A DNA stretch of 46,955 bases from Gemmatimonadetes bacterium 13_1_20CM_4_69_16 (GCA_001919865.1 MNIR01000038.1:1-46955), one strand, 5' to 3'; counted from the first letter of the stretch, positions 32,075 through 41,131 are shown. Notes: generated from the sequence alone by a model not told the origin. Made by a program: numbers and translations.

Positions 32075-32720
32075 AAGGCGACTGGACTGCAACCTGCAGC
32101 CGGTCGAGCAGCTGCTGGTGCTCCTCGAGCCGCAGCTTCTGGCTCGCTCGATTTACCACGAGCACGGCGCCGACGTCCAGAATCGTCGCGCGCTCGACGA
32201 GGCCGTTGTCGCGCAATGTGCGGCCGGTGTCGACCAGATCCACGATCCAGTGCGACAGCCCGAGCAACGGCGCCACTTCGACGCTGCCACTCACGCTGAT
32301 CACCTGCACGCCGAGACCTGTCTCCGCGAAGAAGCTACGCGTCAGCCGCGGGTACTTGGTCGCGACCCGAGGGGTCACGCCGCCGCTGAGCGTGGGGTAG
32401 AGGACCTCCGCCGGGCTCGCGACGACCATGCGGCAGCGGCCAAACCCGAGCGCCAGTGGCTCGAGCACGTCGGCCTCAGTCTCGCGCAGGACGTCGGTGC
32501 CGGCTATGCCCACATCCGCGGCGCCCGACTCGACGTACACCGGAACGTCTGCGGGCTTCACGAACAGCAGCGAGAGCGTGCCGTCCGACGACGGGACGAG
32601 CAGCTTGCGGGTGCCGGATGGTTCCGACCCTGCGGCGCCGATTTTCCAGAGCAACGCCAACGACGGCTCGAGCAGGCGCCCCTTGGGGAGCGCCAGCGTG
32701 AGCGGGACGCGCGCCGTCAC
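32037..32720 (-). CDS. hisG: ATP phosphoribosyltransferase, short (HisZ-dependent) form
   Basis: 227 residues, start GTG 32718-32720 in a GTGA overlap with hisZ. First step of histidine synthesis: joins ATP and PRPP. Marks: LTLALPKGRLLEPS, ESGAADVGIAGTDVL, RVATKYPRLTRSFF, SGSVEVAPLLGLSHWIVDLVDTGRTLRDNGL split around the PRPP site DLVDTGRTL. It lacks the C-terminal regulatory domain of long HisG, which fits the neighbouring hisZ. The final TPGHRPGVSRP is an appended tail from the inverted repeat shared with pdxA. Confidence 0.93.
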   Translation of the reverse strand: MTARVPLTLALPKGRLLEPSLALLWKIGAAGSEPSGTRKLLVPSSDGTLSLLFVKPADVPVYVESGAADVGIAGTDVLRETEADVLEPLALGFGRCRMVVASPAEVLYPTLSGGVTPRVATKYPRLTRSFFAETGLGVQVISVSGSVEVAPLLGLSHWIVDLVDTGRTLRDNGLVERATILDVGAVLVVNRASQKLRLEEHQQLLDRLQVAVQSPLTPGHRPGVSRP

Positions 32721-33667
32721 GGCGCCGCCACCGCGAGCGCGTCGAGATCGATCGCAAGCCCGACGGCGGGGAGAGCGCGGCCGAAACGGCCCATCAGGTC
32801 GTCGTAGCGGCCGCCCGCCCCGACGGCCGTCCCGGCGCCCGCGACGAAGATTTCGAAGTGGATCCCGGTGTAGTAGTCGAGCCCGCGCACCTCGCCGAAG
32901 TCGTACACGACGTGACGCCGCTCGCCGTCGGACAGGGCGGCGTCGATCGCCTGGAGTCGCGCCACGCCCTCGTTCGGGGCGGAAGCGGCCATCAGGCGGG
33001 CGGCGCGCTCGAGGGCGTCGCGTCGGCCGATGATGAACGGCAGCTCGGTGAGCGTGCCCGGCGCCGCCGCCGCGAGCCCCGCCGCGTCCTTCCGGTCGAT
33101 CAGGCGTCGTACGACTGCGCGCTCGTCGGGGGCGAGGGCCGCGAGCGCCGGCGCTAGGGCGCCGACGTGGCCGAGGTTCAGTTGGAACTCCGCAACGCCG
33201 GCGCAGCCTACGAGCGCGAGCGCGAGCCGCAGCACCTCGACGTCCGCAGCCACGCCGTCCTCGCCCAGGAGCTCACCCCCCACCTGGAGGATTTCGCGCG
33301 GGCGCCGACCGTCTCGCTCCGGCTCCTGACGGAACACCTTGCCGGCGTAGCTCAGGCGCAGCGGCGTCGGCCGGTCGGCGAGCTTGGTCGCCGCCAGGCG
33401 GGCCACGCTGGAGGTGAAGTCGTAACGCAAGGCCAGGAGCCTGCCGTCCAGGTCGAGGAAACGGATCAGCCGGTCGGCCACCTCTCCCCCGCCGGCGCGC
33501 ACGAACACCTCGGCGTACTCGAAGGTGGGCGGGATGATCTCCTCGTAGCCAGCGGCCTCGAGCCGCTCGAGCATGCGGCTTTGGAGCGCTCGCCGGCGAC
33601 GCACGGCGTCGCCCGCGAGATCGAGGGCGCCGGGCGGAATCGGCGCGATGGACGACCGTCGCGTCAC
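32717..33667 (-). CDS. hisZ: ATP phosphoribosyltransferase regulatory subunit
   Basis: 316 residues, start GTG 33665-33667 in a GTGA overlap with corC. A HisRS-like class II core without the anticodon-binding domain: YEEIIPPTFEYAEVFVRAGG, LALRYDFTSSVARLAATK, YAGKVFRQE, GGELLGEDG, and motif VRGLDYYTGIHFEIF followed by GAGGRYDDLMGRFG. The length and coupling to short hisG identify it as HisZ rather than a tRNA synthetase. It should form the hetero-octamer that confers histidine feedback. Confidence 0.9.
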   Translation of the reverse strand: MTRRSSIAPIPPGALDLAGDAVRRRRALQSRMLERLEAAGYEEIIPPTFEYAEVFVRAGGGEVADRLIRFLDLDGRLLALRYDFTSSVARLAATKLADRPTPLRLSYAGKVFRQEPERDGRRPREILQVGGELLGEDGVAADVEVLRLALALVGCAGVAEFQLNLGHVGALAPALAALAPDERAVVRRLIDRKDAAGLAAAAPGTLTELPFIIGRRDALERAARLMAASAPNEGVARLQAIDAALSDGERRHVVYDFGEVRGLDYYTGIHFEIFVAGAGTAVGAGGRYDDLMGRFGRALPAVGLAIDLDALAVAAP

Positions 33668-35004
33668 GGCGCGGCTCCTTCGCCCGCCGTGTGTTGCACC
33701 AGGCGGGTGGCGCCGACTCGGCGGCCGTCCATTTCGACAATCTCGAACGCGCCGCCTTTGACGGTGACGCGATCACCGACTTTGGGGAGCCGGCCGAGCG
33801 TGCCGAACAGATAGCCGCCGATCGTCGTGTAGTTCCGCTCGTCGAGCTCGAGCCCGTAGGTCTGGTTCACGTCGCGCAGCGGCATCGCGCCGGGCAGGAG
33901 CGGCGCTCCCTCTCCCGGGGCGGCGCGGGTGTCCCCGCTGGACCGGTCGTACTCGTCGTAGATCTGGCCGACGATCTCCTCGAGCAGATCCTCCATCGTC
34001 ACGAGGCCGGCGGTGCCCCCGAACTCGTCGAGCACGATGGCGAGATGAATCTTCTGACGCTTCATGTCCGCCAAGACGTCTTCCACCTCCCGCGTGCCGG
34101 GCACGAACACGGCCGGCCGCAGCACCGCGCGTAGCGAGCCACCCTTGGCCGAGCGGAGCCCCGCCAGGATGTCCTTCGCGTGCACCAGGCCGACGATGTC
34201 GTCGAGCGTCTCTCCGTACACGGGGTAGCGCGAGCGCCCGGCGACGGCGACCTGGTCGGCGGCCTCTTCCAGCGAGAGGTCAATCGGCAGCGCGACGATG
34301 TCGGTGCGGGGTGTCATCACGTCGCGCGCCGTCTTCTCGCTGAACTCGAACACGCCTTCCAGTAGACGCGCGTCGTGCGCCCCGAGACGCCCGGTCTTAC
34401 GGCTTTGCTCGACGAGCATCCGGATTTCCTCCGGGGAGTGGATCCGCTCGAGCTCGGCGGTCGCACTCCGGATCCCCAGCAGCCGGACGACGCGGTTGGC
34501 GCTCCAGTTGAGCAGCCCCGTGAACGGCAGCGTGATCCAGGAGAACAGGATCAGCGGGGCCGCGATCCAGCGGCTCGTACCCTCCGGATAGGTGATGGCC
34601 CAGGCCTTGGGCGCTTGCTCGCCGAACACGACATGCAGGAACGAGATGAGGGCCACCGCCACCACCGACGCGACGCCCCCGCGGGTGAGGAAGTTAAGGA
34701 ACGGGGGGAGCGAGGCGAACCAGTCGCGGAACAGGTGCGCCACGGTGTCTTCGGCCACGTAGCCCAGGAGGATCGAGGCGACGGTGATGCCGAGCTGCGC
34801 CGCCGACAGCTGGCGGTAGAGATCTTGCAGCGCCGTCTGCACGGTCTTAGCCTTCCGGTCGCCGCGCCGCGCCAGGGCATCGATGCGCGTGCGCCGCGCC
34901 GCGACGAGCGCGAACTCCGCCGCGACGAAGAACGCGTTGGCGAGAACCAGCAGCACGACCGCGATGAGGCGCAGGCCGATCGACTGCGACAGAGGCCCGG
35001 GCAT
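33664..35004 (-). CDS. Hemolysin-family/CorC-type CBS membrane protein
   Basis: 446 residues from ATG 35002-35004. N-terminal DUF21 domain with about four membrane helices (about 10-190; ALVLANAFFVAAEFALVAARRTRIDAL), then two CBS motifs (about 215-340; DVMTPRTDIVALPIDLS, SRYPVYGETLDDIVGLVHAKDIL, FGGTAGLVTMEDLLEEIVG) and a C-terminal CorC_HlyC domain (about 355-440). Such proteins are linked to magnesium or cobalt efflux. It is coupled to hisZ although functionally unrelated, and starts only 19 bases from the divergent hisD start, so the two promoters must overlap or lie within coding sequence. Confidence 0.9.
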   Translation of the reverse strand: MPGPLSQSIGLRLIAVVLLVLANAFFVAAEFALVAARRTRIDALARRGDRKAKTVQTALQDLYRQLSAAQLGITVASILLGYVAEDTVAHLFRDWFASLPPFLNFLTRGGVASVVAVALISFLHVVFGEQAPKAWAITYPEGTSRWIAAPLILFSWITLPFTGLLNWSANRVVRLLGIRSATAELERIHSPEEIRMLVEQSRKTGRLGAHDARLLEGVFEFSEKTARDVMTPRTDIVALPIDLSLEEAADQVAVAGRSRYPVYGETLDDIVGLVHAKDILAGLRSAKGGSLRAVLRPAVFVPGTREVEDVLADMKRQKIHLAIVLDEFGGTAGLVTMEDLLEEIVGQIYDEYDRSSGDTRAAPGEGAPLLPGAMPLRDVNQTYGLELDERNYTTIGGYLFGTLGRLPKVGDRVTVKGGAFEIVEMDGRRVGATRLVQHTAGEGAAP

Positions 35005-35023
35005 AGAGGCGGGAACTTAGCCG

Positions 35024-36352
35024 GTGGTCACTCGACTTCAAGCGCCGCCGTACGAGGTGCTGGCGCCCCACCTGCCGAGCAGCGCTCGGGCCGACCCGGA
35101 CACCGCACGCGCGGTGCGCGCGATCCTGGACGACGTGCGCGCGTCCGGAGATGCGGCCGTCCGCGAGCACACCAAACGGCTCGATGGTGTTGATGTGTCG
35201 CCCGAGCAGTGGGAGGTGCCGGCGGCGCGCTGTCAGGACGCGCTCGACCGGATCCCAGCCGCGGTGCGCGCCGCGCTCGAGACCGCGGTGCGGCGCGTGC
35301 GGGACTATCACGCGCGCCAGGTGGACGAGGGTTTTCTCGAGCGCGCTGAGGACGGCACCGAGATCGGAATGCGGGTCGTGCCGCTCGAGCGAGTCGGGCT
35401 GTACGTCCCGGGGGGCAAAGCCGCGTATCCGTCGACGGTAATAATGAACGCGGTCCCGGCCGTCGTAGCCGGGGTGGCGGAAATCGTCATGGTCACGCCG
35501 CCGCTACGGGGGGGCGGCGGGGGGACACCCGACGTCGTGCTCGCCGCGGCGCGGCTCGCCGGCGTGGACCGGGTGTGGCGCGTGGGCGGCGCGCAAGCGA
35601 TCGGGGCGCTCGCCTACGGGACGCGCACCATCCCGCGCGTCGACAAGATCGTCGGTCCGGGCAATCGGTTCGTGACCGAAGCGAAGCGGCAGGTGGTCGG
35701 CGAGGTGGGCATCGACATGCTGGCCGGACCGACCGAGCTGCTCGTCATCGCAGACGACTCGGCCGACGTGCGGCTGGTGGCCGCGGACCTGATCGCCCAG
35801 GCGGAGCACGATGAAGACGCGTGCGCGTGGTGCGTCACCACGAGCCCGGCACTCGCGGTGGCGCTCGAGGGGGAGCTGGCGCGCCAGGCCGCCCAGTCGC
35901 CCCGCAAGGCGATCGTCGAGCGCTCGCTCGCCGACCACGGCGTCGTCGTGGTCGTGCCGGACCTGGACGCCGCCCTCGAGGTGGCGAACCGGCGGGCCCC
36001 TGAGCACGTCGAGATCCTGACGCGCGAGGCGTGGCCGGTGGCGCGCCGCATCCGCCATGCGGGGGCCATCTTCGTCGGGGCGGCGACGCCCGAGCCGGTG
36101 GGAGACTACCTCGCCGGCCCGTCACACGTGTTGCCCACCGGTGGAACCGCCCGATATGTTTCGCCGCTGGGAGTGTACGATTTCGTGAAACGGATCAGCG
36201 TAGTCGGGTATTCGGCGCGACGGCTGGAACAAGACGCGGGCCACATCATCGCACTGGCGGAAGCCGAGGGCTTGCCGGGGCACGCGGAGACGATCCGCAT
36301 CCGGACATCAGACGTCAGACATCAGATGTCAGACCTTCGCCATGACCACTGA
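35024..36352 (+). CDS. hisD: Histidinol dehydrogenase
   Basis: 442 residues, start GTG 35024. It performs the last two oxidations to histidine. Marks: VPLERVGLYVPGGKAAYPSTVIMNAVPA in two blocks, VGGAQAIGALAYGT, DKIVGPGNRFVTEAKR, GIDMLAGPTELLVIAD, QAEHDEDA, the catalytic ANRRAPEHVEI, and GAIFVGAATPEPVGDYLAGPSHVLPT with the zinc-site residues. The normal protein should end near HAETIRIR. The last residues, TSDVRHQMSDLRHDH, are encoded by heptamer repeat element 3, and the TGA stop sits in its right arm. It is divergent from the other his genes. Confidence 0.95.
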   Translation: MVTRLQAPPYEVLAPHLPSSARADPDTARAVRAILDDVRASGDAAVREHTKRLDGVDVSPEQWEVPAARCQDALDRIPAAVRAALETAVRRVRDYHARQVDEGFLERAEDGTEIGMRVVPLERVGLYVPGGKAAYPSTVIMNAVPAVVAGVAEIVMVTPPLRGGGGGTPDVVLAAARLAGVDRVWRVGGAQAIGALAYGTRTIPRVDKIVGPGNRFVTEAKRQVVGEVGIDMLAGPTELLVIADDSADVRLVAADLIAQAEHDEDACAWCVTTSPALAVALEGELARQAAQSPRKAIVERSLADHGVVVVVPDLDAALEVANRRAPEHVEILTREAWPVARRIRHAGAIFVGAATPEPVGDYLAGPSHVLPTGGTARYVSPLGVYDFVKRISVVGYSARRLEQDAGHIIALAEAEGLPGHAETIRIRTSDVRHQMSDLRHDH

Positions 36353-36370
36353 TGTCTGACGTCTGATGTC
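36304..36370. repeat. Heptamer-period inverted repeat element 3
   Basis: A perfect 22-bp inverted repeat: the left arm 36304-36325 starts GACATCAGACGTC, and the right arm 36349-36370 is its exact reverse complement, with a 23-base loop. Units are 7 bp (AGACGTC/AGACATC). The same 22-base core is the right arm of element 1 at 8.1 kb. It spans the hisD C-terminal tail and stop (36350-36352) and the ATG of the next gene (36366-36368). Confidence 0.95.
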
Positions 36371-37259
36371 TGCGCTCCCTCTCGAAGTCCAGTGCACCCA
36401 CCGCGCGCCGCTGCGCGCCGAGAGCCGGCGCCGCCTGGCGCTCGTGCTGGGGATCTCGGGCATGGTGATGCTCGTGGAGGCGGTCGGAGGCTGGGTGGCG
36501 CACTCGCTCGCCCTGCTGGCCGACGCCGGCCACCTGCTCGCCGATGTGGGCGCGCTCGGCCTGTCGCTCGGGGTGGCCTACGTGGCTCAACGCCCGGCCA
36601 CGGCGGAGCGCACCTTCGGGCTGTTGCGGCTCGAGATCCTGGCGGCCCTGGTGAACGGTGCCGCGTTGCTGGCGATCTCGATCGGCGTCGCGGTCGAGGC
36701 GCTGCACCGGCTGCGCAATCCCGCCCCGGTCCAGGGGGCGTTGCTCGTCGCCGTCGCCGCGCTCGGACTGATCGCCAACCTCGCGGGCGCTGCGATCCTG
36801 CACCGCGGGCACGACCACTCGCTCAATGAGCGGGGCGCCTATCTCCACATGCTGAGCGACGCCCTCGGCTCGTTCGGGGCGCTCGCCGCGGGCGCGGTCA
36901 TCCTGCTGTCCGGCTGGCTCGCCGCCGACCCCCTGATCTCGATTCTCATCTCCCTGCTCATCCTCGGCAGCGCCTGGCGCCTCGTGAAGGAGAGCGCGGA
37001 TGTGCTGCTCGAGGGGGCGCCGGCGCATATCGCGCTCTCCGACGTGCACGACCGCATCACCTCGATTCCGGGGGTAGCGTCGGTGCACGATTTGCACGTA
37101 TGGACCGTCACCAGCGGGGTGATCGCCATGAGCGGGCACCTCGTGGTTCAGAACCCCGCCGATAACCAGCGCGTGCTCGAGGCGGTCCAGGGGCGCCTGG
37201 GCGACCTGGGGATCGAGCATGTGACGGTGCAGATGGAGCGGGACCCGACGTGCGTGTGA
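36366..37259 (+). CDS. Cation diffusion facilitator (CzcD/ZitB-like Zn/Co/Cd exporter)
   Basis: 297 residues. The ATG at 36366 lies inside the right arm of repeat element 3, has no Shine-Dalgarno, and no other in-frame start is near, so translation may depend on hisD read-through or hairpin opening. Six membrane helices (about 24-180). Zinc-site motifs HSLALLADAGHLLADVGAL and HMLSDALGSFG give the HD pairs of helices II and V; a short His loop (HRGHDHS) lies between. The C-terminal domain (about 205-297) has the ferredoxin-like fold of CDF proteins (VHDLHVWTVTSG). Probably exports zinc, opposing the metal importer at 0.8-2.7 kb. Confidence 0.92.
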   Translation: MSALPLEVQCTHRAPLRAESRRRLALVLGISGMVMLVEAVGGWVAHSLALLADAGHLLADVGALGLSLGVAYVAQRPATAERTFGLLRLEILAALVNGAALLAISIGVAVEALHRLRNPAPVQGALLVAVAALGLIANLAGAAILHRGHDHSLNERGAYLHMLSDALGSFGALAAGAVILLSGWLAADPLISILISLLILGSAWRLVKESADVLLEGAPAHIALSDVHDRITSIPGVASVHDLHVWTVTSGVIAMSGHLVVQNPADNQRVLEAVQGRLGDLGIEHVTVQMERDPTCV

Positions 37260-37268
37260 CGCCACCGC

Positions 37269-37297
37269 TTGTCTTTTCGAGACCACCTTCCTATACT
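37269..37297 (+). promoter_or_regulatory. Sigma-70-type promoter of bipA
   Basis: TTGTCT (37269-37274) and TATACT (37292-37297) are 17 bases apart, matching consensus at four and five of six positions. Transcription would start near 37304, leaving about a 30-base leader before the TTG start, containing AGGA at 37320. Confidence 0.6.
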
Positions 37298-37333
37298 GCG
37301 CCCCTCACATAGGCACCGTCAGGACGTAGCCCC

Positions 37334-39181
37334 TTGCAGATCCGCAACATCGCCATCATCGCCCACGTCGACCATGGGAAGACCACGCTGGTGGACCAGA
37401 TGCTCCGCCAGGCGGGGGTGTTCCGCGCCAACCAGCTGCTGACCGAGCGGGTGCTCGACTCGAACCCGTTGGAGCGGGAGCGGGGCATCACGATCCTTTC
37501 CAAGAACACCGCGGTACGCTGGGGTGAGACGAAGATCAACATCGTAGACACGCCGGGGCATGCGGACTTCGGGGGCGAGGTGGAGCGGATCCTCCGGATG
37601 GTGGATGGCTTCCTCCTGCTTGTGGATGCCGCCGAGGGGCCGATGCCGCAGACGCGCTTCGTGGCGGGGAAGGCGCTGGGCCTGGGCTTGAAGCCGATCG
37701 TGCTCGTGAACAAGATCGACCGCCAGGACGCGGAGCCGTTGCGCGTGCACGACGAGGTGCTGGAGCTATTCCTGGAGCTGGAAGCGACGCCGGAGCAGTT
37801 CAACTGCCCTTTCCTTTATACCTCGAGTCGGGCGGGGACGGCGACGTTCGACCTCCAGACGCCGGGCACCGATCTGAAGCCGCTGTTCGAGACGATCCTG
37901 ACGACGATTCCGGCACCCCGGGCGGACCCGCGCGGGCCGTTGCAGATGCTCGTCTCGACGCTCGACTATTCCTCGTATCTGGGGCGGATCGCGATCGGGC
38001 GGATCGAGCGGGGTCGCATGCATGTCGGTGACACGGTCGCGGTGCTGCCGCTCGGGGCGCCGGGGCCGTTGGGGGACGGGGCGTACGAGCAAGCGCGGGT
38101 CGTGAAGCTGTTCGGCTTCGAGGGACTAGAGCGGGTGGAGCTGGAGGAGGCCGCCGCAGGCGAGATCGTGGCGTTGGCGGGGCTCGCCGGCGTGGAGATC
38201 GGGAAGACGATCACGGCGCCCGACCACCTCGAGCGCCTCGCGGGGATCGCAGTGGAGGAGCCCACGATCTCGGTGGACTGCAAGGTCAACGACTCGCCGT
38301 TCGCAGGGCGCGAAGGGAAGTTCATCACCGGTCGGCAGCTGCGGGAGCGGCTGTTCCGGGAGCTCGAGCGGAACGTGGCCCTCCGGGTGGAGGAGACGGA
38401 CGACCCCCAGACGTTCACCGTGTCGGGACGCGGCGAGCTGCACCTCGGCGTGCTGATGGAGACGATGCGGCGCGAGGGATATGAGTTTCAGGTCAGCCGG
38501 CCGCGCATCATCCCGCGCGAAGGGCCGAACGGAGAGCAGCTCGAGCCCTACGAGGAGCTGATGATCGATTGCCCAGAGGGCTACCTCGGCGTGGTGATGG
38601 AGAAGCTGGGCCCGCGCCGCGCGACCCTGCTGGACATGAAGAACCCGGGGGTGGGCATGGTGCGGATGCGGTTCAAGCTGCCGGCGAGGGGCTTGCTGGG
38701 GTATCGCTCGGAGTTCTTGACGGACACCCGGGGAACGGGAATCATGCATCACCGCTTCTACGAGTACGGGCCGTGGGCGGGACCGATCTCGGGGCGGAGC
38801 CGGGGGGTCATGGTCGCGGACCGGCAGGGCGTGGTCGTGGCGTACGCGCTCTTCAATTTGCAGGAGCGGGGCACGATGTTTGTCAAACCCGGTGACCCGG
38901 TGTACGAGGGGATGATCGTGGGGGAGAACGTCCGGACCGACGACATGGACGTGAACCCCTCCAAGGAGAAGAAGCTGACGAACATGCGGACGACCGCGTC
39001 GGATGAAATGATCATTCTGGAGCCGCCGCGGCAGATCACCTTGGAGCTCGCGCTCGAATACATTGAGGACGACGAACTAATCGAGGTGACGCCGTCGTCC
39101 ATCAGGTTGCGCAAGCGGGCCCTGGGCGCCACCGAGCGTCGCAAGCTCGCCCGGAACGCGCGAGCCGCCGAGGAGTCGTAA
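37334..39181 (+). CDS. typA: Ribosome-associated translational GTPase BipA/TypA
   Basis: 615 residues, start TTG 37334. G motifs: AHVDHGKTTLVDQML, RERGITILSKNTAV, DTPGHADFGGEVERIL, NKIDRQDA. Later BipA features include SSRAGTATF, GRGELHLGVLMETMRREGYEFQVSRP in pieces, RGLLGYRSEFLTDTRGTGIMHH in pieces and the C-terminal SKEKKLTNMRTTASDE motif typical of TypA. It works on 50S assembly and stress or cold growth. A good promoter lies just upstream, so it is its own transcription unit. Length is near the family's usual 605. Confidence 0.97.
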   Translation: MQIRNIAIIAHVDHGKTTLVDQMLRQAGVFRANQLLTERVLDSNPLERERGITILSKNTAVRWGETKINIVDTPGHADFGGEVERILRMVDGFLLLVDAAEGPMPQTRFVAGKALGLGLKPIVLVNKIDRQDAEPLRVHDEVLELFLELEATPEQFNCPFLYTSSRAGTATFDLQTPGTDLKPLFETILTTIPAPRADPRGPLQMLVSTLDYSSYLGRIAIGRIERGRMHVGDTVAVLPLGAPGPLGDGAYEQARVVKLFGFEGLERVELEEAAAGEIVALAGLAGVEIGKTITAPDHLERLAGIAVEEPTISVDCKVNDSPFAGREGKFITGRQLRERLFRELERNVALRVEETDDPQTFTVSGRGELHLGVLMETMRREGYEFQVSRPRIIPREGPNGEQLEPYEELMIDCPEGYLGVVMEKLGPRRATLLDMKNPGVGMVRMRFKLPARGLLGYRSEFLTDTRGTGIMHHRFYEYGPWAGPISGRSRGVMVADRQGVVVAYALFNLQERGTMFVKPGDPVYEGMIVGENVRTDDMDVNPSKEKKLTNMRTTASDEMIILEPPRQITLELALEYIEDDELIEVTPSSIRLRKRALGATERRKLARNARAAEES

Positions 39182-39237
39182 GGCAGCACCGGATAGCTCG
39201 TTCACGCCATCAACCGCAACCTCAGCTGGGGGTGACA

Positions 39238-39486
39238 ATGTTGTCCCGTGAGACGTCGGACTGGTCGCTCAAGCGTCGCAGCGACGGTCTCGACGACGAA
39301 GAGTTCGAAGACTTCGAAGAGGACAAGGACCTGGACGAGGACTTCGACGACGAGCTGGAGGAGGACGAGCTTGACGAGGAGGAGTTGGACGACCTCGACG
39401 AATACGACGACCTGGACGACGAATTCGACGACGAGGAAGACGAGGAGTTCCGGCCGAAGAAGACTCCGCGGCGGGACTGGGAGTGA
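39238..39486 (+). CDS. Small, extremely acidic hypothetical protein
   Basis: 82 residues from ATG 39238; a GTG at 39232 would add two, and a GGGGG run stands just upstream. The N-terminus MLSRETSDWSLKRRSDGLDD is mixed, residues about 22-70 are almost only Asp, Glu and Leu in short repeated patterns, and the C-terminus is basic (FRPKKTPRRDWE). I do not recognise it. Disordered acidic proteins of this kind often bind basic proteins or mimic nucleic acid, but no function is claimed. It follows bipA by 56 bases and is followed by a strong hairpin, which supports it being a real gene; the opposite-strand Ser-rich frame is a shadow. Confidence 0.6.
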   Translation: MLSRETSDWSLKRRSDGLDDEEFEDFEEDKDLDEDFDDELEEDELDEEELDDLDEYDDLDDEFDDEEDEEFRPKKTPRRDWE

Positions 39487-39518
39487 CGGGGGGGCCCGGC
39501 CCGGAACACGGCGCAGTG

Positions 39519-39548
39519 GACGGCCAGCGTACGCACACGCTGGCCGTC
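39519..39548. terminator. Bidirectional hairpin terminator between the acidic gene and glutamine synthetase
   Basis: A perfect 12-bp stem, GACGGCCAGCGT with ACGCTGGCCGTC, and a 6-base loop lies between two convergent genes. There is no long T-run; stem strength and position support the call. Confidence 0.7.
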
Positions 39549-39579
39549 GTCGTTCAAAGCCTCTGGTGGTCGCCGCCGA

Positions 39580-40938
39580 TCAGTATTGTCCCATGTAGCG
39601 CTCGACCTCCCACGGGCTGACGCGTTCGATGTACTCCTCCCATTCGCCGCGTTTGGCGTCGATGTACCGCTCGTAGATGTGTTCCCCCAGCGCATCGCGC
39701 ACGACGCGGTCTTTTTCCAGGTAGTCGAGGGCCTCGTGGAGATCGCGCGGCAGATCGTCGATGCGGTACTTGCGCCGTTCCCGATAACTCATGCGGGCGA
39801 TGTTCTTGTTGACGGGATCGCCCGGATCGATCTGCTCCTTGATGCCCGTGAGGCCGGCGGCGAGCTGCGTGGCGATGGCGAGGTAGGGGTTGGCCGCCGG
39901 ATCGGGCAGGCGATTCTCGCAGCGAGCCCCGTCCCCCCGCTCCGCCGGGATGCGGACGAGCGGCGAGACGTTCTGCGTCGACCACGACACGTTCACCGGC
40001 GCCTCGAACCCTGCGACCAAGCGCTTGTACGAGTTCACCAGCGGATTGGTCACGGCGCAATAGCCGCGCGCGTGGTGCAGCAGCCCGCCCACGTACCAGC
40101 GGGCGACCTGGGAGAGATGCAGCGGCGCGCTACGGTCGTCGAAGGCGTTCTTCCCCTCGGCGAGGAGCGTCTGGTGCGTGTGGAGACCGGAGCCGCTGCG
40201 GGCGAAGAGGGGCTTGGGCATGAACGTCGCCAGCATGCTGTGCCGCAGCGCCATACTGCGGACCACGGTGCGGAGCGTGGCGAGGCGATCGGCCGCCGTG
40301 AGGGCGTCGGCCGGTGCGAGATCGATCTCGTGCTGGCCCGGCGCGACCTCGTGATGCAGGGACTCGGGATCGAGGTCCATGTCCTCGAGCACCTTGGCGA
40401 TGGCGCGCCGGACCTGCTCGCCGCGCTCCAGCGGCTGCAGGTCGAAGTAACTGCCCCGGTCCGCGGTGCGGGTGGAGACCCCGGCGTCGTCCGCCCCATC
40501 GAAGATGAAGAACTCCACCTCGCTCCCGACCCGCATCACGAACCCGGCTTTGGCGGCGAGATCGATCTGGCGCTTCAGCGCGGTCCGGGGGCATCCCTCG
40601 AACGGCCGGCCGTCCGGGTAGCGGATATCACAAATGAGCCGTCCGACCGGATCGCCGCCGGCTTCCCCGCCGGGCGGAGCCCCCATGCCCCAGGCGAAGA
40701 CGCGGAAGGTCGTGAGGTCGGGGACGAGCAGGGCGTCCGCCTCCTCGGTCCGCGCGAACCCTTCCAGCGCCGACCCGTCGAAGGCGATCTGCCCGGCGAG
40801 CGCTCGCTCAAATCGGCTAGCGGGCAGCTCGACCGCTTTGTTCACCCCGAGCAGGTCGGTGAACTGGAGGACGAGGGAGCCGACCTTGCGCCGCCGCAGC
40901 TCTTCGAGGACTTCCTGTTCCAGGTTGGCGCGAGCCAT
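39580..40938 (-). CDS. glnA: Glutamine synthetase, type I
   Basis: 452 residues from ATG 40936-40938; an upstream in-frame extension to 40980 lacks family similarity. Catalytic and metal sites: VGSEVEFFIF, LHHEVAPGQHEIDLAPADAL split at Gln-His, GSGLHTHQTL, NSYKRLVAGFEAP, and RIPAERGDGARCENRLPDPAANPYLA in two blocks. The C-terminal region where GSI-beta enzymes carry the adenylylated Tyr reads RKYRIDDLPRDLHEAL, so this looks like the GSI-alpha form, not controlled by adenylylation. It would assimilate ammonia in the cytoplasm. Confidence 0.93.
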   Translation of the reverse strand: MARANLEQEVLEELRRRKVGSLVLQFTDLLGVNKAVELPASRFERALAGQIAFDGSALEGFARTEEADALLVPDLTTFRVFAWGMGAPPGGEAGGDPVGRLICDIRYPDGRPFEGCPRTALKRQIDLAAKAGFVMRVGSEVEFFIFDGADDAGVSTRTADRGSYFDLQPLERGEQVRRAIAKVLEDMDLDPESLHHEVAPGQHEIDLAPADALTAADRLATLRTVVRSMALRHSMLATFMPKPLFARSGSGLHTHQTLLAEGKNAFDDRSAPLHLSQVARWYVGGLLHHARGYCAVTNPLVNSYKRLVAGFEAPVNVSWSTQNVSPLVRIPAERGDGARCENRLPDPAANPYLAIATQLAAGLTGIKEQIDPGDPVNKNIARMSYRERRKYRIDDLPRDLHEALDYLEKDRVVRDALGEHIYERYIDAKRGEWEEYIERVSPWEVERYMGQY

Positions 40939-41131
40939 ACATTGACCGGTGTGTGAGCCGCGCGTAAGGTAGCGCGCCACCGACCGGCTCAGCCAGTCGG
41001 CTTAGCCTCCGCCGGGCCTCGAAGGCGGCGGCCTTCCGAGGTCGTACAGTACCGCGGCGTGCAGCCGGTTGCTAAGTTGGGGAGGCGAGTTGCGGTGTGC
41101 GGCAGATCGACAGAATCGCCCAGTCGTTGCA

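Noticed and set aside
39222-39695. Ser-rich minus-strand frame opposite the acidic gene
   Set aside because: It is the mirror of the GAC/GAG/GAA codons of the acidic protein and has no family or ribosome site.
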